From positions 1,426,001 to 1,490,000 of the forward strand of contig NZ_LT827021.1 in assembly GCF_900169505.1 (NCBI RefSeq): a stretch of DNA of 64,000 nt, written 5' to 3'. The number at the start of each line of letters is the position of its first letter. The first letter of the stretch is position 1. The notes beneath the pieces are model-generated. The model saw nothing but the letters and a program-made list of their open reading frames with translations, was not told the DNA's origin and made no database searches. This document shows positions 51,204 to 58,626 of the stretch, piece after piece. The stretch is from Arabiibacter massiliensis (lineage in GTDB: Bacteria > Actinomycetota > Coriobacteriia > Coriobacteriales > Eggerthellaceae). Position numbers and translations under genes: made by a program.

Positions 51204-52058
51204 ATGGGCAGGCAGACAGCACGTCGCACGGGGGAAGTCGTGGTCCCCACGTTTCGCCGCCGCTTGTTCGGACGTCGTTTGTTCGCCCGGCGTCGACCGC
51301 GCCTCTTCGGAGCCTCCCGCAGACGCTGGGTTCCGACGGCGCTCTGCTTCCTTTCGGCCGCCGTACTGCTGGCGACGGCCGTGGCCGTACCGCTAGCCGG
51401 GTCGCATTCGGCCGCAGCCGACGTCGAGGCGCCGGAGCGCGCCGCCGCCGAAGCGGCAGCCCTCCGCGAAGAGAGCGGATTGCCGCGCGCCGTCTCGTTC
51501 GACGTGCCCTCCCTCTCACAATATCCCGAGCTGCCGACCGGCTGCGAGTCGGTCGCACTCACGAACGCGCTCCTCGCGCTCGGCTTCGACCTGGGCAAAA
51601 CCGAGATCGCCGAAGCCTGGCTGCCCCAAAGCGACAGCGACTTCGTCACGGCGTTCCTCGGCGACCCGCACTCCGTCGACGGGCACAGCTGCATGGCACC
51701 GGCCATCGTGCGCACGGCCGAGGCGTACCTGGCAGCCCATGGATCGAACCTCGAGGTCGAAGACCTCACGGGATCGTCCTTCAAAGCCCTGCTCGGCGAA
51801 GTCGCTGCAGGCAATCCCGTCGTGGCGTGGTGCACCATCGGGCTCGAGGAGCCCGGGGAGGCCTACCGGATCGCGAGCGACGGCGACCGCACGTACCGCC
51901 TGTACGTGAACAGCCACTGCGTGGTCGTGCACGGCTACGACCTGGAAGCCGGTATCGTGCTGGTCAGCGACTCGCTCGCAGGCCAGGTATCCTACGACCT
52001 CGAGGCGTTCGTCACGCGCTACTACCAGATAGGCGCCCAGGCCGTCGCGATCGGGTGA
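51204..52058 (+). CDS. Membrane-anchored C39-like cysteine peptidase
   Basis: 284 residues. A very basic N-terminus (Arg-rich, 1-45) precedes one TM helix (about 48-70). The extracellular peptidase_C39_2 domain (about 95-284) has the active-site Cys in LPTGCESVALTNALLALG (about 112-129) and the His in NSHCVVVHGYDLEAG (about 236-250). Such proteins are surface proteases or cell-wall-associated enzymes, and the substrate is unknown. GGAGGGAGCG precedes ATG 51204; longer frames upstream lack a ribosome site. Confidence 0.82.
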   Translation: MGRQTARRTGEVVVPTFRRRLFGRRLFARRRPRLFGASRRRWVPTALCFLSAAVLLATAVAVPLAGSHSAAADVEAPERAAAEAAALREESGLPRAVSFDVPSLSQYPELPTGCESVALTNALLALGFDLGKTEIAEAWLPQSDSDFVTAFLGDPHSVDGHSCMAPAIVRTAEAYLAAHGSNLEVEDLTGSSFKALLGEVAAGNPVVAWCTIGLEEPGEAYRIASDGDRTYRLYVNSHCVVVHGYDLEAGIVLVSDSLAGQVSYDLEAFVTRYYQIGAQAVAIG

Positions 52059-52077
52059 CCGAGCGAGCGCCGCCTGC

Positions 52078-52371
52078 TCACACGAACCGAATCTCCACCT
52101 TCTTGCCGAAGCCGCGCGCGAGTTTGCTGACGGTGCGCAACGTGGGATTCGCGTTGCCCGTCTGGATGCGGCTGATCACGCGCTGGTTGAGCCCCGACGC
52201 CTTCGCGAGCTGCTCCTGCGTCATGCCCGTCTCGTTGCGCGCGTCGATGATGGCGAGCCGCAGCTGGAACTCCGCCTCGTCTTCCTCCCAATACTTCCGG
52301 AACTCGGGGTCTTTGAGCTGCTCTTCCAGATAGCGGGTGAAGTCGTCCTTCTCTTCGGGTGCGTCATCCAT
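52078..52371 (-). CDS. higA: HigA-type antitoxin (XRE HTH)
   Basis: 97 residues. An acidic helical N-terminus (about 1-35) is followed by a Cro/CI HTH (MTQEQLAKASGLNQRVISRI...GNANPTLRTVSKLARGFGKK, about 49-90). It follows the toxin gene after 13 bp (toxin first, antitoxin second), the HigBA order. It should neutralise the toxin and bind the dyad at 52743-52772 to repress the pair. AAAGGAGGG precedes ATG 52371. Confidence 0.85.
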   Translation of the reverse strand: MDDAPEEKDDFTRYLEEQLKDPEFRKYWEEDEAEFQLRLAIIDARNETGMTQEQLAKASGLNQRVISRIQTGNANPTLRTVSKLARGFGKKVEIRFV

Positions 52372-52384
52372 GCAAGCCCTCCTT

Positions 52385-52723
52385 TCATCTTCGAGCCAAA
52401 TAGTCGGCACGATAGCGCTTGGCCCTCTCTATCTCCCGACGAGGCGTCCTCTGCGTCTTCTTTTTGAAGCCGTGAGTGAGAACCGCCTTTCCGCCGACGC
52501 AGAAGAAGTACAGGACCCTTCCTGTGTTGTCGCCCATCGTCGTCCGAAGCTCGAATATGCCGTCTTCCAGATGCTTCGATTCCGGCTCGCCGATCAGATG
52601 CCCTTTGGCCTCAAGAAACGAGATTGTGCGCAAGGTTTTGCTTCTTAACTTCTTGTCGAGAGAATCTAAGTACGACCGGGCCGGAACCTCGCCACTTGGA
52701 AGCTCATACCATTCCACTTTCAT
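52385..52723 (-). CDS. higB: HigB-type toxin (RelE superfamily, Gp49-like)
   Basis: 112 residues of the phage-derived Gp49/HigB family: YLDSLDKKLRSKTLRTISFL (about 18-37), IFELRTTMGDNTGRVLYFFC (about 56-75), then VLTHGFKKKTQRTPRREIER (about 80-99). HigB toxins cleave mRNA on the ribosome. GGAGG lies eight bases before ATG 52723. The start codon overlaps the TGA of a 33-codon ORF upstream, and a LexA-box promoter sits about 200 bp upstream on the same strand. Confidence 0.87.
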   Translation of the reverse strand: MKVEWYELPSGEVPARSYLDSLDKKLRSKTLRTISFLEAKGHLIGEPESKHLEDGIFELRTTMGDNTGRVLYFFCVGGKAVLTHGFKKKTQRTPRREIERAKRYRADYLARR

Positions 52724-52821
52724 GGTATGGACCTCCGGATCAGTATCTTACTATATATATGTAGTAAGATACAAGCCCTGGATTGAATGAAACGTATGGA
52801 TGAAAGAAGAAAAGCAGCCAT
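52720..52821 (-). CDS. Candidate 33-residue hydrophobic leader/toxin ORF ahead of higB
   Basis: ATG 52821 has GAAAGG with eight bases spacing. The frame runs 33 codons to a TGA that overlaps the higB ATG (ATGA). The peptide is hydrophobic and basic (AFLLSSIRFI near the start, CILLHIYSKILIRR near the end), in the size range of SOS-induced membrane peptides such as TisB, though not similar in sequence. It lies downstream of the LexA-controlled promoter at 52919-52947 and spans the higBA operator dyad. A second ATG eight bases upstream opens a different 29-codon frame. Not proven to be translated. Confidence 0.35.
   Translation of the reverse strand: MAAFLLSSIRFIQSRACILLHIYSKILIRRSIP
52743..52772. 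promoter_or_regulatory. 11-bp perfect dyad: probable HigA operator
   Basis: GTATCTTACTA (52743-52753) pairs with TAGTAAGATAC (52762-52772) around an AT-rich centre, 20 bp upstream of higB. On the minus strand it overlaps a possible promoter TTGTAT-N18-TAAGAT, so HigA binding would block it. Confidence 0.7.
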
Positions 52822-52918
52822 GGCGCCATCCTTTCTCGCAGCTGCCTACCGGTAAGGGAAGGCGGCTGTCCCGCAGGCGAGCCTGCGGTTAGGATGGATG
52901 TCCAGCCGCTACAAGCAC

Positions 52919-52947
52919 AGTTTAGCGAACTTATGTTCGTATGTCAA
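52919..52947 (-). promoter_or_regulatory. SOS promoter with LexA box upstream of higBA
   Basis: On the minus strand a consensus -35 TTGACA (52942-52947) and TAAACT (52919-52924) are 17 bp apart. The spacer contains CGAAC-TTAT-GTTCG (52926-52939), a perfect Gram-positive/actinobacterial LexA box (CGAAC-N4-GTTCG). Transcription would run into the 33-codon ORF and higBA. Confidence 0.8.
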
Positions 52948-52979
52948 GCATGATTTCACGGATTCCGCAGTCCCGGCCG

Positions 52980-53462
52980 TCAATCGTCGTCGATGCCCCA
53001 GAGCTCTTTGAGCTCGCGGTTGATGGCGTGCGCGTTGGCGGGGATGCCCTCGTCGACGATGCGCCCCGGCCGACGCTTGGCCGAGGGCTTGCCCATGGCG
53101 GCGGCGAACAGGCGCTCGGCGGGCAGCACCTCCACGCCGCAGGACGCGGCCGCACGGCACCGGTCGGCCAGCTCGCGGTCGGAGGTGACCACCCCGACGC
53201 GCTCCGAGGCTGCGCGCACCTTCTCCACGATGGCGTCGTCGGCGGTGGGTTGGCGCGTGTACTCCACCGGCGCATCGAAGGGACGCTCGAGGCCCGCGCC
53301 CCGCGCCGCGTCCCACACCACCAGGTACGACGCCTTGCCCAGCGCGCCCCGCGCGTGCAGCTTCAAACGGCGCTCGAGCGCCGAGCGCTGCTCCTCCAAC
53401 GGCAAGTCGCGCGTGGCGGGGTCGCGCCTCGTCACGTTGTAGCCGTCTATGAGATACCGCAT
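52980..53462 (-). CDS. NYN-domain RNase-like protein (second YacP-type paralog)
   Basis: 160 residues of the NYN/PIN fold: YLIDGYNVTRRD (about 3-14), SYLVVWDAARGAG (about 45-57), DDAIVEKVR (about 75) and VGVVTSDRELADRCRAAASC (about 89-108), keeping the acidic catalytic positions. It is a predicted single-strand RNA nuclease with an unknown target. It differs from the protein at 7471-8007 in lacking the rlmB neighbour and in a Lys/Arg-rich linker near 125. It lies upstream of the LexA promoter on the same strand and downstream of endonuclease IV. Confidence 0.82.
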   Translation of the reverse strand: MRYLIDGYNVTRRDPATRDLPLEEQRSALERRLKLHARGALGKASYLVVWDAARGAGLERPFDAPVEYTRQPTADDAIVEKVRAASERVGVVTSDRELADRCRAAASCGVEVLPAERLFAAAMGKPSAKRRPGRIVDEGIPANAHAINRELKELWGIDDD

Positions 53463-53530
53463 CGCCTCGCCCTTTCGCCGCCGCCCGCACGAACGCTTCT
53501 TCCCCATGATAGCAAAGGAAGCGTCGCCCC

Positions 53531-54367
53531 CTACCCCTCGTGCGCGGCGCGCAAGGCGGCGATCTCCTCGGCGTAGCCGGAGAGCTCGGGGTTGGGCGTC
53601 TCCAGGTAGAACGGCAGGTCGCGCAGCCGCGGGTTGTTCGTGACGGCGGCGAGCGCCTCGAAGCCGATCTGGCCCTCGCCGATGCGCGCGTGGCGGTCCT
53701 TGCGCGCGCCGCGCGCGTTGAGGGAGTCGTTGAGGTGGATGGCGCGCAGACGCTCAAGGCCGATCACGCGGTCGAACTCGTCCAACACGCCGTCCAGGTC
53801 GCCCACGATGTCGTAGCCGGCGTCCCACACATGGCACGTGTCCAGGCACACGCCCACGTGGTCGGCCAGCTCCACCTGCGCGATGATGGCCGCCAGCTCC
53901 TCGAACGTGCCGCCGACCTCGCTGCCCTTCCCCGCCATCGTCTCCAAGAGCAACGTGGTGGTCTGATGCGGCAGAAGCGACTGGTTGAGCGCATCGGCGA
54001 TCTTCGCGATGGCCTCTTCGTGCGTCTGGCCGGTGGCGCTGCCCGGATGCATGTTGTACAGCTGGTGCGGCGTCTCCTCCATGCGCCCCAGGTCCTCGGC
54101 CAGCACCATGAGCGCGAAGTCGCGCGTCTGCTGCTTGTCGGAAGCGGGGTTCAGCGTGTAGGGCGCGTGCGCCAGGATGCGCTCGATGCCGTGCTCGGGC
54201 GCGTACGCGGCGAAGGCCGCCACGTCCGCAGGGTCGATGGCCTTTGCGCGCCCGCCGCGCGGGTTGCGCGTGAAGAACTGGAACGTGTTGGCATCGATGG
54301 ACACGGCCGCCTTCGCCATGTGGAGGTAGCCTTTGGCGCTCGACAGGTGGCATCCGATGGTGAACAT
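53531..54367 (-). CDS. nfo: Deoxyribonuclease IV (endonuclease IV, AP endonuclease)
   Basis: 278 residues, TIM barrel with three Zn ions. The family segments are IGCHLSSAKGYLHMAK (about 3-18), HAPYTLNPAS (about 67), YNMHPGSATG (about 104), LLLETMAGKGSEVGGTFEEL (about 139-158), VCLDTCHVWDAGYD (about 173) and LNDSLNARGARKDRHARIGE (about 216-235). It cuts DNA at abasic sites in base-excision repair. ATG 54367 matches the family N-terminus. It may be co-transcribed with the NYN gene 68 bp downstream. Confidence 0.95.
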   Translation of the reverse strand: MFTIGCHLSSAKGYLHMAKAAVSIDANTFQFFTRNPRGGRAKAIDPADVAAFAAYAPEHGIERILAHAPYTLNPASDKQQTRDFALMVLAEDLGRMEETPHQLYNMHPGSATGQTHEEAIAKIADALNQSLLPHQTTTLLLETMAGKGSEVGGTFEELAAIIAQVELADHVGVCLDTCHVWDAGYDIVGDLDGVLDEFDRVIGLERLRAIHLNDSLNARGARKDRHARIGEGQIGFEALAAVTNNPRLRDLPFYLETPNPELSGYAEEIAALRAAHEG

Positions 54368-54502
54368 ATATGCATCCTTCCAAGTCACAATTTATCGGAA
54401 GCCATCGTAGCAGACCCGCCCGACCGGCAGCATGCGAAACGCCCGCCGTTGCCGCGTCCGCACGAAAGGCTCATCGAGCGGAAACGGGCGGAGGCGAGCC
54501 GC

Positions 54503-55687
54503 CTACTTCCCCAGCGTCGCGACGATGGCCTCCTGAAGCTCCTCCAAGCTGGCGGCGTCGTGGACCCATTGATGCGAGAGCGTGCCGAGCGGCAGGTCGA
54601 AGCCACATTTCTCCAGCACCTCGGCCACCTCGTCGGGGCCGTTCGTCCCCCAGCCGTATGAGCCGAACGGGATGCCCGCACGGCCCTCCCACCCCGTCTT
54701 CGGCGAGAGGCCCTTGAGGTAGCAGAGGAACGCCGCCACCGTGGGCATCATGCCGTTGTTGAGCGTGGGCGAGCCCACGGCCACGTACTTCGCCGACAGC
54801 ACCTCGGTCATGATGTCGGAGATGTGGTTGGCCTTGAGGTCGAACAGGCGCGCGGGCACGCCGCACTCGATGAACGCCTCGAGGATCTCGTGCGCCATGG
54901 CCTCGGTGGCATGCCACATGGAATCGTAGACGACCACCGCGTAGTCGTCGGGCGCAAGCGAGCTCCAACGCGCGTACGTCTCGAGGATCTCGGGCACGTG
55001 GCTGCGCCAGATCACGCCGTGGCTCGGCGCGATCATGTTGATGTCGAGGCCCTCGAGCGCCCCCAGCGCGCGCTGCACGTGCCGCGAGTACGGCATGACG
55101 ATGTTCGCGTAGTACTTCTTGGCCTGGGCGAGCACCTCGGGCAGGCCCACCTCGTCGTCGAAGTGCTTGGACGAGGCGTAGTGCTGGCCGAACGCGTCGT
55201 TGGAGAACAGGATGCGGTCGACGTCGGAGTACGCGGCCATGTTGTCGGGCCAGTGAACCATCATGGTCTGCGTGAACGTGAGCGTGCGCCTGCCGATGCT
55301 GAGCGTGTCGCCGGTCTTCACGGGCACGTAGCCGCGATCGCCGTAATGGGCGGCCAGGCCGCTCACCCCGTAGGGCGCGCTCGCGTAGACGCGCGCGTTC
55401 GGCGCGAGCTCGCAGAGGGCGGGAAGGGCGCCGGAGTGGTCCTGCTCCACATGGTTCGCGACGATGTGCTCGATGCGCGCGGGATCCACCACCTCGCGCA
55501 CGCGCTCGATGAGCTCGCCCGCGAACGCCGGCTTGCACGTGTCGATGAGCGTGGGCTGCTCGTCCATGATAAGGTAGGCGTTGTACGTCGACCCCCGGTC
55601 CGTCGTGTAGCCGTGGAAGTTCCGCTCGTTCCAATCAACGCCGCCGACCCAGTACACGTCCGGCTTCACCTCGACCGCATGCAGCAT
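54503..55687 (-). CDS. FprA-type flavodiiron protein (oxygen/NO reductase)
   Basis: 394 residues. The N-terminal metallo-beta-lactamase domain carries the di-iron ligands in ANHVEQDHSGALP (about 81-93; H-x-E-x-D-H) with further His at about 148 (MVHWPDN), Asp at about 166 and His at about 228 (APSHGVIWR). The C-terminal flavodoxin domain (about 255-394) has VVVYDSMWHATEAMAHEI, GSPTLNNGMMP and GSYGWGTNGPDEV for FMN. There is no rubredoxin domain. It detoxifies O2 or NO in anaerobes. GAGGAG precedes ATG 55687. Confidence 0.95.
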   Translation of the reverse strand: MLHAVEVKPDVYWVGGVDWNERNFHGYTTDRGSTYNAYLIMDEQPTLIDTCKPAFAGELIERVREVVDPARIEHIVANHVEQDHSGALPALCELAPNARVYASAPYGVSGLAAHYGDRGYVPVKTGDTLSIGRRTLTFTQTMMVHWPDNMAAYSDVDRILFSNDAFGQHYASSKHFDDEVGLPEVLAQAKKYYANIVMPYSRHVQRALGALEGLDINMIAPSHGVIWRSHVPEILETYARWSSLAPDDYAVVVYDSMWHATEAMAHEILEAFIECGVPARLFDLKANHISDIMTEVLSAKYVAVGSPTLNNGMMPTVAAFLCYLKGLSPKTGWEGRAGIPFGSYGWGTNGPDEVAEVLEKCGFDLPLGTLSHQWVHDAASLEELQEAIVATLGK

Positions 55688-55818
55688 GCGCGCTCCTCTC
55701 GCTCTCGTTTTGCGCCCAGTATAGGGCAAGCGGGAAGCGGGGCCGGCCGGCACGTAAATCCTATCGAATAAGAAGCATTTTCGCGCCGGCAAGCGGAGGC
55801 GGCCGGCCGTCGGCAGGT

Positions 55819-56418
55819 TCATGCATCGCGCGCGTCGTTGGGCAGGCTCGCGCGCAGCCGGTCGAGGGCGGGCTTCGTGAAGGTGTCGAAGACGGTTGCG
55901 AACACCTGGTTGAGGTCCGCGCTTTCCGACGTCGCGGCGTCCTCGGCATGCCACGCGAGCGCGCCGAGGATGCCGTCGGCCATGAACGTGACGACGGTTT
56001 TCGCGGGCATGTCGAGCTCGTCCCACGAAAGCCCCAAATCGTCGAGGCGCGCCGCGACGAGCGCGGCCTTGGCGGCGCGTACGACCTCCGGCGTGCTGTG
56101 GCTCCCCACTAGCAGGCACAAACGCTCGATGTCACGCCTCTCCCCCTCGTCGAAGGCCACCGAGGGCGCCGCGCCGCGCAGATAGCCGCGCACGAGCGCC
56201 GGGCATTGCTTCGGTAGATTTTCGGCCGCCACCTGCTCGGCCATATCCTCGATGCCGTCGAAATGGTAGTAGAACGTACCGCGGTTGCATCCGGCACGCG
56301 CGCACAGCATGCCGACGGTGATCTCGCTCACCGGATGGCGCTCGAGCAGCTCCCAGAACGCGTCCTCCAGTCGCTCGCGCGCCGTGCGCTGCCCCGCCTC
56401 GTACTTCGGACGCGCCAT
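55819..56418 (-). CDS. TetR/AcrR-family regulator
   Basis: 199 residues. The HTH lies at about 10-58 (RLEDAFWELLERHPVSEITV, GMLCARAGCNRGTFYYHFDG) and the ligand domain is alpha-helical (about 70-195). It is divergent from the ABC-2-like membrane protein (121 bp gap), which it probably represses. AATACAAC (56465-56472) and its complement (56507-56514) flank the intergenic centre and could be operator parts. GAAAGGGG precedes ATG 56418. Confidence 0.88.
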   Translation of the reverse strand: MARPKYEAGQRTARERLEDAFWELLERHPVSEITVGMLCARAGCNRGTFYYHFDGIEDMAEQVAAENLPKQCPALVRGYLRGAAPSVAFDEGERRDIERLCLLVGSHSTPEVVRAAKAALVAARLDDLGLSWDELDMPAKTVVTFMADGILGALAWHAEDAATSESADLNQVFATVFDTFTKPALDRLRASLPNDARDA

Positions 56419-56539
56419 CGCGACCCCTTTCGTAATGCGACAAACCCGCCTTCTTGCTCATTTTAATACAACGGGGCGTCTAATAAACTTGCGAATTGGA
56501 CAGAGTGTTGTATTTCCAAGACGCAGGAGGTGGTTTCAC

Positions 56540-57652
56540 ATGATGGAGAAGCTGGGGGCGAAGCGGCTGCTGCTGCCGTTCGTCGCGCTGGTCGTGGCAG
56601 GATTCGTGATGGCGATGACCGTGTATCCCATGGTAACGGCCGAGCCGAAGAACCTGCCGCTCGGGGTGCTCTCGCTCGACGAGGGCGCCGAAACGCCCCA
56701 GGGAGCCGTAAACGTGGGCGATCAGATAGTCGAGAAGATGACGGGCGCCGCTGGCGAGGGCGCCGTCTTGTGGACGCGCTACGAGAGCCAGGCCGAGCTG
56801 GATGCGGCGCTTGAAGCGCACGAGCTGTACGCGGCCGTCGTCGTGCCCGAGGGGTACACCGCCGCCCAGCTGCAAGCCAAGATGGCGGCGGCACAGCAGG
56901 CCGAGACCCCCGCGCCCGCGCCGCTCTCGGTCATCGTCGACGCGGGCAAGAACCCGATGGCGGCCGCTTCCGTGGAGTCCACGATCAAATCCCAGATAGC
57001 CGACGCCGGCCTGGAAGCGCAGGTGGAGCGCCATAACGCGGGCGACTTGGGCGGCGGCTCTCTCAACATGGCGGTGCAGTTCACCGTGCTGCCGGCCTTC
57101 ATCATCACGCTCGTCTGCTCGGTGTCGCTGTTCGCCGTCACCCGCGCGAAGAAAGGCGCGACCCGCGCGCAGCGCCTGCGCATGGCGGGCGTTCAGCTGG
57201 CGGCGATAGCGGTGCTCTCCTGCTGCGTCGGGTTCGGCGTGGCGGGCATCGTCGGCGGCATCGCGGGGCTCGCCATCCCCGTGGTGGAAACGGGCCTGTT
57301 TCTGTGGTTGGCCAGCTTCTGCCTGATGGCGCTCTTCGTGGGATGCCTCGACGTGGCCGTGGGGCTGGGAGCGTTCGTCATCGTAGCCGTGTTCGCCTGC
57401 GGCCTGGCAACCGGCAACCTGCCCTACGAGTTCCTGCCGGCGTTCTGGCAGGAGTGGCTCTACCCCTGGGTTCCCCAGCGCTTCATCGCCGAGGGCGCAC
57501 GCAGCCTGTTCTACCTGGGCGGCAGCGTTTGGAACACCTCCGCCGGCCCGCTCGCCGTCTACGGCATCGTCGGCCTGGCCGTTTTGGCTCTCGCGCCTTT
57601 GCTGCCAGGGTGCAAGAAGCCCGCAACGGACGAGCAGCCTGCGATCCAGTAG
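56540..57652 (+). CDS. ABC-2/YhgE-like multi-pass membrane protein
   Basis: 370 residues. One TM helix at the N-terminus (about 10-30), an extracytoplasmic domain of about 150 residues (35-185), then five or six TM helices (about 190-350), the ABC2_membrane_3 / DUF3533 layout. No ATPase is linked. Such proteins export lipids or drugs or help place surface proteins. It is divergent from, and probably controlled by, the TetR protein at 55819-56418. GCAGGAGGTGG precedes ATG 56540. The tail after the last helix is short and polar. Confidence 0.78.
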   Translation: MMEKLGAKRLLLPFVALVVAGFVMAMTVYPMVTAEPKNLPLGVLSLDEGAETPQGAVNVGDQIVEKMTGAAGEGAVLWTRYESQAELDAALEAHELYAAVVVPEGYTAAQLQAKMAAAQQAETPAPAPLSVIVDAGKNPMAAASVESTIKSQIADAGLEAQVERHNAGDLGGGSLNMAVQFTVLPAFIITLVCSVSLFAVTRAKKGATRAQRLRMAGVQLAAIAVLSCCVGFGVAGIVGGIAGLAIPVVETGLFLWLASFCLMALFVGCLDVAVGLGAFVIVAVFACGLATGNLPYEFLPAFWQEWLYPWVPQRFIAEGARSLFYLGGSVWNTSAGPLAVYGIVGLAVLALAPLLPGCKKPATDEQPAIQ

Positions 57653-58038
57653 AAGCGTCCTGCCGAAGGTGGGGGAGGCTTTCCGTGGGGGCGTAGCTCC
57701 GCTGTGCCCCACCCTGCAGACAACCTTAGTCGCGGGCGCGGCAGAGCCACGCCCCTACGTTCAACCTGCGAGATGACGCAGGACGGGAAATTGTCATCAT
57801 CTGCAAACCGCTAACCCTGATTGCAGGATGACATTATCCTCGCCCTGCGTCATCCTACTGGGGCCGTCTCGATGCGCAAGAGTTTGCTCAGCCTGAGCAA
57901 GGGTACGAGAGAAGCGGCTCTGGCAATGGCCGCATGCGCCATTGCCAGAGAAAGCGGGAGGGTACGCCGGCACAAAATCCCCGTTGATGGGCACTCGCGC
58001 CGCCGCGTCGCGAACCGAATGCCCACGCGTTGGTCAAA
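57653..58038. repeat. Gene-free stretch made of inverted repeats
   Basis: Three dyads are visible in 386 bp: an imperfect 16-bp pair (57684-57699 with 57744-57759, CGTGGGGGCGTAGCTC type), a GATGACGCAGG...CCTGCGTCATC pair spanning about 57774-57855 with an internal GCAGGATGAC, and a perfect 13-bp pair (57917-57929 with 57937-57949, CTCTGGCAATGGC). The segment separates two convergent genes. No ORF is supported. Confidence 0.6.
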
Positions 58039-58623
58039 CTAAATCGTGTGACAGGTACCGCATTCGTAGACATCGTCGTGGTGGCAGTTTAGACACACCT
58101 CACGTGCCATCTCTTCGACGGTTTGGTCGCCGTGCTCTGCGTGACACTCGGCACACGTAAGATCGAGGTGCTCTTCCGGACCCAGATCCCTCGCCTCATG
58201 CGGGTTGACGACGGTTCCTTGGGAATCGGTGAGAATAGTGCTGTCGACGGTTTTCTCGGCGAGCACGGCATAGGAATCGTGGCAAGCCTCGCATGCGGCA
58301 TCGGCGATATCGGTTTTCTTCAGGCGCGTCGGTGCTTTGTCTTCGGCCGTTTTGCCTTCATGGATCGCGCCGAGGCCCGAGGTATCCACATGACAGTCCA
58401 AGCACGTCTGACCAACGTGGGCAGCCGTCAACGAATCGTGCTGAGCCTGATGACACATCAAGCAATCCATGTCCGCGCTCCAGGCGACCTCGATCCCGGA
58501 GGAACCGTTTCCAGCATCAGCCTGTTTCACCACGCCCTCCTGCTCTTTTGGCTGGCAGCCCGCCGTCACGGCAAGCGCCGCAGCTATCAACATACAGGCC
58601 GAAAGGGTTATGATCTTCTTCAT
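58039..58623 (-). CDS. Hexahaem c-type cytochrome lipoprotein
   Basis: 194 residues. A lipoprotein signal with lipobox VTAGC (Cys23) is followed by six CxxCH haem sites at residues 54-58 (CLMCH), 74-78 (CLDCH), 111-115 (CEACH), 157-161 (CAECH), 177-181 (CLNCH) and 188-192 (CGTCH), with extra His for axial ligation. It is anchored on the outer face of the membrane and should pass electrons to the flavoprotein encoded 3 bp upstream. The pair is comparable in concept to Eggerthella cgr1-cgr2, but the gene order is reversed. Confidence 0.92.
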   Translation of the reverse strand: MKKIITLSACMLIAAALAVTAGCQPKEQEGVVKQADAGNGSSGIEVAWSADMDCLMCHQAQHDSLTAAHVGQTCLDCHVDTSGLGAIHEGKTAEDKAPTRLKKTDIADAACEACHDSYAVLAEKTVDSTILTDSQGTVVNPHEARDLGPEEHLDLTCAECHAEHGDQTVEEMAREVCLNCHHDDVYECGTCHTI

Positions 58624-58626
58624 GGC

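Noticed and set aside
52801..52829. 29-codon ORF starting at 52829 ahead of higB
   Set aside because: Its ATG is only two bases from the ribosome-site-like AAGG and it ends before higB without coupling; the 33-codon frame is better placed.
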